From the NCBI GenBank assembly GCA_047967505.1, contig CM106540.1: 64,000 nt of DNA; one strand, 5' to 3'. The notes beneath the pieces are model-generated. The model had not been told where the DNA came from and made no database searches. It saw nothing but the letters and a program-made list of their open reading frames with translations. The stretch comes from Dipteris shenzhenensis. Lineage: Eukaryota; Polypodiophyta; Polypodiopsida; Gleicheniales. The number at the start of each line of letters is the position of its first letter. The first letter of the stretch is position 1. Positions 57,293 to 64,000 of the stretch are shown one piece after another. The translations under genes and the position numbers were made by a program.

Positions 57293-60200
57293 ATGGCTAT
57301 AGATTTTGCTCCAGGGATGGATGTGATTTTATGTAGCAAAAGAGAAGTAGTTGCATTTGCTACAATCCATGATAGTGATCCCAATTCACTTTGCCACTTT
57401 CGAAGACTTGGCGAAGATAAGGTAGCAGTTACTGTATCAAAGATTCTTAGCGCACATGTTGAGCTAAAGTATAAATGTGGAGATATGGAAACACTTGGAG
57501 ATGTTATGCCCTACAATACATCCAACAAATCATTTATAGCATGGGACAAAGATGAGACTTATGCAACAGACATTATCAAGAATACAAAGTGCACCACCTT
57601 GGATTTTACTATAGGGGACATTTTACAAATGAGATCATTTGCAAATAAGATTGTAGCAGAAGGTGAAGTATTGGGATTTGAACAAGTGGAGCAATGGTCA
57701 TTTGCGCAGATGAGGATTCTAAAAGTCACTGATGATGGTATGGTTGATAACATAACATCCTTATGTGATCCCTACTATGAGGTAGGCAAGAATATGAGAT
57801 GGAGCATGCAATTTTTAAACATGAGAAAGAGGCACGTGGTTTTCAATGATAAAGACAACGCATACTACAATATCAAAGGACCTAAAAAGCGTGCCCATGT
57901 GCCAGGCTCTATCACTTCAAATGTGGATGATTTCAATATACTCAATTATAGAAGTGACATCTTATCTGGAGTGGATGAGTTCATTGGTTCCAAGAAACAG
58001 AATGACTTTAGAAGCGAAGCCTTATCTGGGGTGGATGAATTCTTGCACAGTGAGAAGGGCAAAGGTTTCAATAGCGATGTCTTGTCAAGTGTGGATGAGT
58101 TCATGCATATTAACAAACCTGGTGTCAATCAAGGTTGTGGATTTGTGAAAGCCATGCAAGATGTCCCAATGAGTGATGTTCTCTCAGGAGTGGAAGAGTT
58201 TCAAGGTTCTCAATACTCTCGTAGAATATTGAATTCATTGAATGGTCCTAAGAGTATGTTAAAAATGAGGATGAGATCAACAGAGGATTATTCAGTATTT
58301 AACTTTGATTGTGATATGAACAAGGATGCAACGACCAATCATGGATGCTTGGTTATAAACAAATGTGAGGAGAAGAAGTGCATAAATACAGATAACAATG
58401 TGTACGAGGAACGAAAACGGTCATACATATGCATGAAGAGAAAGAGAATCCAGGCAGATCCACAAAAGCAACCAAAGAGGAAGAGAGTAATGAAGGAGGA
58501 GAACATGTTAAATGCATTGGGATATCTATGTTGCAAGCGAAGATGTATGCGCTTCATTGATCTTGCAGACATCAGGGAATGTAGAGGACACGTGTGGCAA
58601 AGAAGGGGAAGCGAAAGAAATGAATACCTTCTCACAAGTCTCTCTTGCTTTCTTCAGAATGGCAATAAAAGGCTAAGTTCAAGACAAAAGGTAAAACCTC
58701 TCGTAAATGGAAAAAGGATTTGCAATAAGGCATATCGCAATATTACTGGATTATCCCATGGTACATATTGGGATTTAGTCACCAAGGCAAAGGGCGGCAA
58801 CAAATTTAGCATTCACGGTAATAGAGGAAGGTCCAAATCAAGAATCTCAACTGTCAGGGCAGCAGCAATTTTACAAGACTTCATACATGAAAATGCTTTG
58901 CCTCAACCCCATATATCTACCAAACTCCCTAACGGTGACGCGATCACTGAAATGCACCTTCCAATGGGCTTGACAAAGCTCGAAGTATTTGACTCTATTG
59001 CAGAAAAGCAAAGGCAAAGAGGGGATGCTGTAGCTTCTTCTCATACTTTGTATACTCTTTGGAAGAAGAACTTTGGATATGTTAAAATCCCAAGGAGGCA
59101 AAAAATGTCAAAGTGCAATGTCTGTGATGATTTAAAGCGAGCGATTGAGAGTGCAACATGTCCAAATCAAAGGGAATTATACAAAAAAAACCGAAAATCT
59201 CATCATGACCTTATTCGACATTCCAGACAAAAATATGCATTTTGGAAGGAGCAAGCTATTTCGCATCCTGATGACTACATGTGTCTTATTGTAGATGGCA
59301 TGGATCAGAATACAACAACATTGCCTCGTTTTGTTGCCACTCCACCTAAATTACAAGGAAAGCACTTTCTAAAGACACATCTATGTGGAGTGTTAGTGCA
59401 TGGAATTAAGTTCTTTGCAGATATATGGATTGATTCCTTGCATCTACATGATAGCAATCAAGTTGTAACATCTATTATGAAGGCAATTCGCAATGTACAT
59501 GCAGAAAAAGGTCGCCTGCCACCGACTTTGAGAATACAAGCTGATAATTGCTGGCGAGAAAATAAGAATGTACTTATGTTTGCCTTCTGCTCCATGCTAG
59601 TTGCTCATCGAATCTTCAATGAGGTCGAATGTGGATTTTTGTATGTTGGGCATACACATGAGGATATCGATCAGGTTTTTAGCACAGTCTCAAGGGAGCT
59701 TAAATGCAAGGATGTGGAGACAATAGATGACTTGGTAAGAAGATGTGGCAGGCAAGTTGGTGGTCGTAAGGAAAGTACAGTATGTGAGAGGCTTGAAAGA
59801 ATGTATGATTGGAAGAGCTTCATTCTACCTTTCATACAAACGGGTGGTGATGCATTGACAGGTCATACCAATCCACACTACTTTCGTTTTTTTTTAAAAG
59901 ATGAAAAACCCGTAATGCAATGGCAACAGTATTCTCATGATACAAAATGGGAACCTGAAGAACCTTACAGTCTCTTAACTTCAATTCCCAGCAAGGAAAG
60001 GTATCCAACATGGGCTCCTATACAAGAATTTAATGAGAGGTCTAATTGTGAAATAGATGGATTAAAAGCATTTATTACAGACAAAGAGGAAATGCTCCAG
60101 AGATATCCTGATTCGAAGCCTGCTTGGGGAGAACACACTACCACTGTAATTAACAAGACACGAAATTTAATAAAGGACCTTGAGAGAATGCGAGGCTCAA

Positions 60201-60544
60201 AGGATGTCAAGGAAGAATGCAATATGTTTTGGCCAAATATTCATAACGATTTGCGCCCAGCTCCAGTCTTTGAAAATGATTTTGTATCATTACTCCCACG
60301 TCCATATTGTGGACCGAAGAAGAGAGAGTTTATGCCACAAGTAGATATAGAGGTTGATTGTTTTGTTGTGGTTCGGCCATCGGATGATGAATATGAGAAT
60401 GTGAAGTTTTGGGTTGCAAAAGTAGTTGATGTGCAAAGAGATGACCAAGGGAGAGCTACAACATTTACAGCGGTATGGTATGAGCCAAAGGGCAGGAAGG
60501 AGAATATGGATAACAACACATTATATACTAATTGTATAATGTAG
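57293..60544 (+). CDS. candidate transposase, D/D/E-like core (about 1,080 residues)
   Basis: I use ATG 57293 (MAIDFAPGMDVIL). The frame is open to 57269, just past a good acceptor (CCACTGCAG, 57262), so a 5' leader exon probably exists. Domains: an N-terminal unknown (1-215); four repeats of the form S(D/E)xLS(G/S)V(D/E)EF (about 223-303); a bipartite basic stretch (RKRIQADPQKQPKRKR, about 382-400); CNVCDDL...C zinc-like motif (about 606). Next is a core with IVDGMDQ (about 667), QADNCWRENKN (about 748) and VGHTHEDID (about 787), spaced as an RNase-H-fold D/D/E site would be. The C-terminus is strand-rich (VDCFVVVRP, FWVAKVVDV). It resembles large uncharacterised eukaryotic proteins that I recall as DUF7869-type (name unverified). 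Transposase is my inference. Confidence 0.72.
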   Translation: MAIDFAPGMDVILCSKREVVAFATIHDSDPNSLCHFRRLGEDKVAVTVSKILSAHVELKYKCGDMETLGDVMPYNTSNKSFIAWDKDETYATDIIKNTKCTTLDFTIGDILQMRSFANKIVAEGEVLGFEQVEQWSFAQMRILKVTDDGMVDNITSLCDPYYEVGKNMRWSMQFLNMRKRHVVFNDKDNAYYNIKGPKKRAHVPGSITSNVDDFNILNYRSDILSGVDEFIGSKKQNDFRSEALSGVDEFLHSEKGKGFNSDVLSSVDEFMHINKPGVNQGCGFVKAMQDVPMSDVLSGVEEFQGSQYSRRILNSLNGPKSMLKMRMRSTEDYSVFNFDCDMNKDATTNHGCLVINKCEEKKCINTDNNVYEERKRSYICMKRKRIQADPQKQPKRKRVMKEENMLNALGYLCCKRRCMRFIDLADIRECRGHVWQRRGSERNEYLLTSLSCFLQNGNKRLSSRQKVKPLVNGKRICNKAYRNITGLSHGTYWDLVTKAKGGNKFSIHGNRGRSKSRISTVRAAAILQDFIHENALPQPHISTKLPNGDAITEMHLPMGLTKLEVFDSIAEKQRQRGDAVASSHTLYTLWKKNFGYVKIPRRQKMSKCNVCDDLKRAIESATCPNQRELYKKNRKSHHDLIRHSRQKYAFWKEQAISHPDDYMCLIVDGMDQNTTTLPRFVATPPKLQGKHFLKTHLCGVLVHGIKFFADIWIDSLHLHDSNQVVTSIMKAIRNVHAEKGRLPPTLRIQADNCWRENKNVLMFAFCSMLVAHRIFNEVECGFLYVGHTHEDIDQVFSTVSRELKCKDVETIDDLVRRCGRQVGGRKESTVCERLERMYDWKSFILPFIQTGGDALTGHTNPHYFRFFLKDEKPVMQWQQYSHDTKWEPEEPYSLLTSIPSKERYPTWAPIQEFNERSNCEIDGLKAFITDKEEMLQRYPDSKPAWGEHTTTVINKTRNLIKDLERMRGSKDVKEECNMFWPNIHNDLRPAPVFENDFVSLLPRPYCGPKKREFMPQVDIEVDCFVVVRPSDDEYENVKFWVAKVVDVQRDDQGRATTFTAVWYEPKGRKENMDNNTLYTNCIM

Positions 60545-60763
60545 GAGTGGGTCCCAAATGATGAAGCAGTCTCTCAAGTTTCGACAGAGACAATCATAGT
60601 GTCTTGGCATTCAAGGGCAAAGAAATCAAAGAAGCACATGGGATATGAGGTAGAAGGAAAAATAAAAATACCACAGCAAACTATTTTGCATATACACGAA
60701 TTTTTAAGGATGCTCGCCATGGAGGAAGTAGAAGGAGATAGCGAAAATGAAGAATGTCCATGA
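60545..60763 (+). CDS. in-frame C-terminal extension after TAG
   Basis: After the TAG at 60542-60544 the same frame stays open for 72 codons (EWVPNDEAVSQVSTETIIVS, then KIKIPQQTILHIHEFLRMLA and an acidic end) to TGA at 60761-60763. The composition matches the preceding protein. Either the TAG is a disabling mutation, or a short intron removes it: TACTAAT and ATAATGTAG look like branch point and acceptor, with GTATGA about 67 bp upstream as donor. Confidence 0.5.
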   Translation, partial: EWVPNDEAVSQVSTETIIVSWHSRAKKSKKHMGYEVEGKIKIPQQTILHIHEFLRMLAMEEVEGDSENEECP

Positions 60764-60889
60764 TTAAAGCTTTGTATTGAAGTCCATTGATTCAGAAGGA
60801 TTTTATTTGGGTACTAGGCAAGGAGCCAATCCAAGACAATTATAATCAGAGTCATCACCTCGTATGTCAAATGAGAGTCAAAATATGCA

Positions 60890-61445
60890 CTGGATGTCAC
60901 CCAAGGGTCAAGGCTTGCCAAGACAATAGGGAGTTAATGCAGATGGCACCTGGCAAGGGACTATCACATTGAGCAATAAGACAATGGGGAGTCAATGCAC
61001 CCAAGAGGCAAGGCTTGGCAAGATAACTTGTGGGAGTTAATGCAGATGGCACCTGTATTTTGCACTGGATGTCACCCAAGGGTCAAGGCTTGGCAAGACA
61101 ACAGGGAGTTAATGCAGATGGCACCTGGCAAGGGACTATCGCATTGAGCAATAAGACAATGGGGAGTCAATGCACCCAAGGGGCAAGGCTTGGCAAGACA
61201 AGCCTAGGTCAAATTATGCAGATGGCAACTGGCAAGGGACTGTCGTGACATTGAGCAATAAGACAATGGGGTGTCAAATTATGCAGATGGCACGAATTGA
61301 GGCTCTTTAAGAGCAACAATTTAAATTGTAAACATATGTTCAATCTAGCAATAAGACAATGGGGTGTCAAATTATGCAGATGGCACGAATTGAGGCTCTT
61401 TAAGAGCAACAATTTAAATTGTAAACATATGTTCAATCTATATCA
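60890..61445. repeat. right-side tandem repeats
   Basis: A unit of about 170 bp (GGATGTCACCCAAGGGTCAA ... GGCACCTGGCAAGGGACTAT ... GACAATGGGGAGTCAATGCA) occurs twice (60891-61060, 61065-61250). A 92-bp unit (GACAATGGGGTGTCAAATTA ... AACATATGTTCAATCTA) also occurs twice (61256-61440). Non-coding, downstream of the candidate transposase gene. Confidence 0.85.
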
Positions 61446-61659
61446 TTTTGGATATAAAGACTGTAGCTAAGAGCAACGTCTCTCAATGTAATCATATACA
61501 TAAAGCTACAATTGCTATTATCCCTCTTTGGTCTTATGGCATCATGTCTTCTTTCTATTTATTAAAAGTTTTGTTAAATTTTGTGCATATTGCCGAGTGA
61601 CAATGTTATTTTCATGAAATATTTAAGTCTCCTTTCATGGATTTATAAATTTATCACGT

Positions 61660-62100
61660 CAACGAAAAACGTCAAGGAAAAATATTTAAAATAATTAAAT
61701 TAACAAATAACTTAGATATAGCTAGAATTTCTAATATAGGATTATTTCAAATTCTTGCATGTTGGTGTAAAAGTATAGATTGAAAAAACAATATTTGTAT
61801 GTGAATATGATAGAGCCACAAAGTGAACTTTTGATTTGGGAAGGAAAAACGTTAAGGAAAAATATTAAAAATAATTAAATTAACAAATAACTTAGATATA
61901 GCTAGAATTTCTAATATAGGATTATTTCAAATTCTTGCATGTTGGTGCAAAAGTATAGATTGAAAAAACAATATTTTTATGTGAATATGACAGTGCCACA
62001 AAGTGAACTTTTGATTTGGGAAGAAACTTTTTAGGAAGTAAAATTTTGATTTGGAAAGGATATTTTCATAAAGTAAAGTTTTCATTTGGGAAGGATTTTT
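61660..62100. repeat. right subterminal repeats
   Basis: A unit of about 183 bp (AAAAACGTCAAGGAAAAATA ... ATAGCTAGAATTTCTAATAT ... AAGTGAACTTTTGATTTGGG) is repeated twice (61664 and 61847). It is followed by shortened GTAAA(A/G)TTTT(G/C)ATTTGG units up to the terminus. AT-rich, no gene. Confidence 0.85.
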
Positions 62101-62126
62101 GGGCTTAGTCCAAAAACAACACAAAA

Positions 62127-62152
62127 AGTCCAAAATTAATGAAATAGGTGTT
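62127..62152 (-). repeat. right terminal inverted repeat of the giant element
   Basis: Exact reverse complement of 33537-33562 over 26 bp; followed by ATAA (62153-62156). A second AGTCCAAAA lies 20 bp inside, at 62107-62115. Confidence 0.92.
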
Positions 62153-62791
62153 ATAAATGACTACCACATGAAGGTGAAGAAAATTGCAGATGCACTTGCT
62201 TCCATTGGGTCGCCAGTGGAAGATGATGATCTAGTTTTTGTGACCTTGAATGGTCTAGGAAAGGATTCTGCACAGTTCCGGACATCCATTGCCGTCGGTG
62301 AAAAATTTCCTGATTTTGAAGAGTTGTTTGCTCTTCTAATTTCTGAAGAGCAGAGAAATGGGGGTGCATCTTCTTCAGGAGGAACTTCAAAAGAAACTGT
62401 CTTCTACTCAAATGATGGCAAAGGTAGAGGCAGAGGTAGAGGAGGCCGATTTGTAGGCCATGGTAAAAATCAGAATATGCAACAAACTCAAGAAAACCAG
62501 TCCTATGTAGGAGGACATGGTAACTCTAGAGGTAAGGGGAGCCAAAGAGGCCGTGGTGGATGGCAGAGAGGCCAAAATGCAAACAGCAATGTTGAATGCT
62601 ACTATTGTGGTAAAATGGGTCATATGGCTAAGGACTGCTACAAAAAGCAAAATGACATTATGAATGGAAAATTGCAGCAAGGCAATTATGCATCTTCCAG
62701 TAGACAAGGTGATGACAAAAATGAGCATCTATTTATGGTGCAGCATATGACCAATTCTGTGACAAGTGTAGAAGAACGAAATGAGGTGTAG
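62153..62791 (+). pseudogene. copia family 1 gag, C-terminal half (forward element)
   Basis: Continues the gag cut at 33536: NDYHMKVKKIADALASIGSP, then FPDFEELFALLISEEQRNGG, a Gly/Arg-rich RNA-binding stretch, and an intact CCHC zinc knuckle CYYCGKMGHMAKDC. It ends at a TAG (62789-62791) just before the protease DSGAS motif. The half is well preserved and in one frame. Confidence 0.9.
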
Positions 62792-64000
62792 TATGTTGAC
62801 TCAGGTGCGTCAATACCTGTCCGATGTATTTTATGTCCCGAACATCACCAAGAACCTAGTTTCTATTGGTCAAATGGTTGAGCAGAGCTTGCAGGTCAGA
62901 TTTAATCCTCATGGATGCTTTGTTGAGGATATGAAAAATAACGGTTGCTTGATAGCAAAAGGAAAGAAGAAGGGTAGGATGTTTACGTTGGATGCGGACA
63001 TGCCTGAATTGAGTGCAGCAATGTTTGCACATGGGACCAGTGTAATTGCAAATATTGATATCTGGCACAAACGCATTCGTCATGTTAATATACTGCGACT
63101 TAAATCAATGCAAGCCCAAAATATTGTTGCAGGATTGCCAAAATTCAAGGTTGCAGAAATGCAGAAGGTTTGTGAATCCTGTCAATTTGGGAAACAGGCA
63201 AGGAAACCTTTTCCTAGGCATGTTCAAGAAAGTAAAAAGCCATTGGAATTAATCCACTCTGATGTGTGGAGTACTAAAGCTGCATCTATTGGAGGCTGTC
63301 ACTATTTTATCACATTTATTGATGACTTTAGCACAAAACTTTGGGTGTATTTTATGAAAAAGAAAAGTGAAGTATTTGGGCACTTCAAAGCTTTTAAAGC
63401 TATGGTTGAAAAAGAAACAGGCCTGCAAATAAAATGCCTAAGGTCAGATGGAGGGGGAGAGTACCTCTCAAATGAGTTCGCAAGGTTCTTGCAGGATCAT
63501 GGTATAAAGTAGCAATATTCATGCAGTCATACCCCACAGCAAAATGGAATTGCAGAAAGGAAAAACACGCATATTGGAGAGGTATCTCAGGCCATGCTAA
63601 ATGAAAAAGATCTACCAGATTATTATTGGGCTGAAGCAGTTGCTATAGCAGTTTATATAATGAACAAGACTCCCACTGTAGAATACATGGCATGACGCCA
63701 GAGGAGATGTATACTAGTAGGAAACCAGACATTTCTCATTTGAAAACTTTTAGTTGCATTGCCTATGTCCATGTGCCAGATGAGTTGAGGTCCAAGTTGG
63801 ATCCAAAAGCTAAGCAATGCATCTTTATTGGTTATTCTCTACAGCAAAAAGGGTATAGATGCTATAACCCTTCTACACGTAAGTTCACAGTGAGCAGAGC
63901 TATTGTTTTTTATGAGATGAGCAGCTGGTATAAACCAGTAAATGTGATGATTGATGTAGATGCACAAAATGGTAATGCTACACAGAATTCACAGTAGAAA
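62792..64000 (+). pseudogene. copia family 1 pre-integrase and integrase (forward element)
   Basis: A deletion fuses VDSGAS of the protease (about 62795) to YLSDVFYVPNITKNLVSIGQ, removing most of the protease. 62830-63512 carries DIWHKRIRHVNIL, CESCQFGKQARKPF, HSDVWSTKAASIGG (first Asp) and CLRSDGGGEYLS (second Asp). A TAG at 63508-63510 follows HGIK, and QNGIAERKN (Glu) comes next. One short deletion near 63680 shifts the frame to 63692 onward (MTPEEMYTSRKPDISHLKTF). The element runs off the window. Confidence 0.88.

Larger units (their letters stand above)
33537..62152. mobile_element. 28.6-kb DNA transposon with 26-bp TIRs
   Basis: The ends 33537-33562 and 62127-62152 are perfect 26-bp inverted repeats starting AACACCTATTTC. 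They are flanked by ATAA (33533-33536 and 62153-62156; ATAAA if one base is shared with the terminus). Joining the flanks gives the same gag codons (Ser-Ile-Asn-Asp-Tyr) as sister copia copies, so the whole 28,616 bp is one insertion. Inside are two divergent gene sets, and no LTR, gag or pol. A 4-5-bp duplication is shared by groups such as Sola and Ginger, but the proteins match neither clearly. Superfamily not assigned. Confidence 0.9.
31997..64000 (+). mobile_element. copia family 1 element, forward, split by two DNA transposons
   Basis: 5' LTR at 31997-32349, then primer site, leader and gag. gag is interrupted by MITE copy 2 (33215-33461) and by the 28.6-kb element (33537-62152). It resumes at 62153 and reaches integrase before the window ends. 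The left target duplication would be CCAGG (31992-31996); its partner is outside. Stops and deletions show it was already decayed or has decayed since. Own sequence within the window is about 3.1 kb. Confidence 0.88.

Noticed and set aside
33537-62152. Polinton/Maverick identity
   Set aside because: Adenain-like peptidases invite the idea, but no protein-primed DNA polymerase, packaging ATPase, capsid or retroviral-type integrase was seen, and the target duplication is 4-5 bp, not 6.
33537-62152. Helitron or Crypton identity
   Set aside because: Perfect TIRs and a target duplication exclude a Helitron; no tyrosine recombinase motif for a Crypton.
1-64000. tRNA or rRNA genes
   Set aside because: No cloverleaf-like or rRNA-like sequence was recognised; TGGTATCAGAGC words are retroelement primer sites.

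Overview
The window reads as repeat-dense nuclear DNA of a land plant. The retroelements are plant-type Ty1/copia and Ty3/gypsy; two LTR families carry an initiator-tRNA-Met primer site (TGGTATCAGAGC type); a CACTA tnp2 transposase remnant is present; and the intact genes have GT-AG introns. No ordinary single-copy host gene was found. The large low-density repeats and the look of the retroelements suggest a fern or another large-genome seed-free plant. That is inference only, since nothing here fixes the species.

Layout. 0-1.1 kb: copia RNase H tail, holding a 247-bp MITE, plus its LTR. 1.1-7.5 kb: CACTA transposase pseudogene (copy A) carrying an antisense protein-kinase gene fragment and subterminal repeats. 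7.8-9.4 kb: long polypyrimidine tract. 9.8-15.8 kb: a second copia remnant plus CACTA copy B, itself broken by a deleted copia element. 15.8-19.3 kb: remnant of another copia family. 19.3-32.0 kb: gypsy remnant, split by a 9.8-kb copia insertion (20630-30474, both LTRs, 5-bp target duplication) that contains a 2.2-kb non-autonomous LTR element. 31997 to the window end: a forward copia element of the same family as the 20.6-30.5 kb copy. Its gag is interrupted first by a second copy of the 247-bp MITE and then by a 28.6-kb DNA element.

The main discovery is that 28,616-bp element (33537-62152). It has 26-bp perfect terminal inverted repeats, is flanked by ATAA on both sides, and its removal restores the continuous copia gag reading frame. 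I read it as a giant cut-and-paste-type DNA transposon. Two gene sets point away from a 14-kb repeat core. Leftward (minus strand) is a multi-exon gene whose predicted product has a large N-terminal part with a ParB-like D-G-Q-H motif, a possible degenerate methylase-like segment, and three tandem Ulp1/adenain-like cysteine-peptidase domains encoded by exons of identical length. A small helical ORF follows. Rightward (plus strand) is a protein of about 1,090-1,160 residues with a Zn-binding motif and a candidate RNase-H-fold D/D/E core, the best transposase candidate. The core holds CT microsatellites, a GC-rich array with about 15 copies of a 24-bp perfect palindrome, and about 45 copies of a 182-bp satellite with higher-order periodicity.

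All family assignments come from motif recognition by eye. No database search or fold prediction was run.
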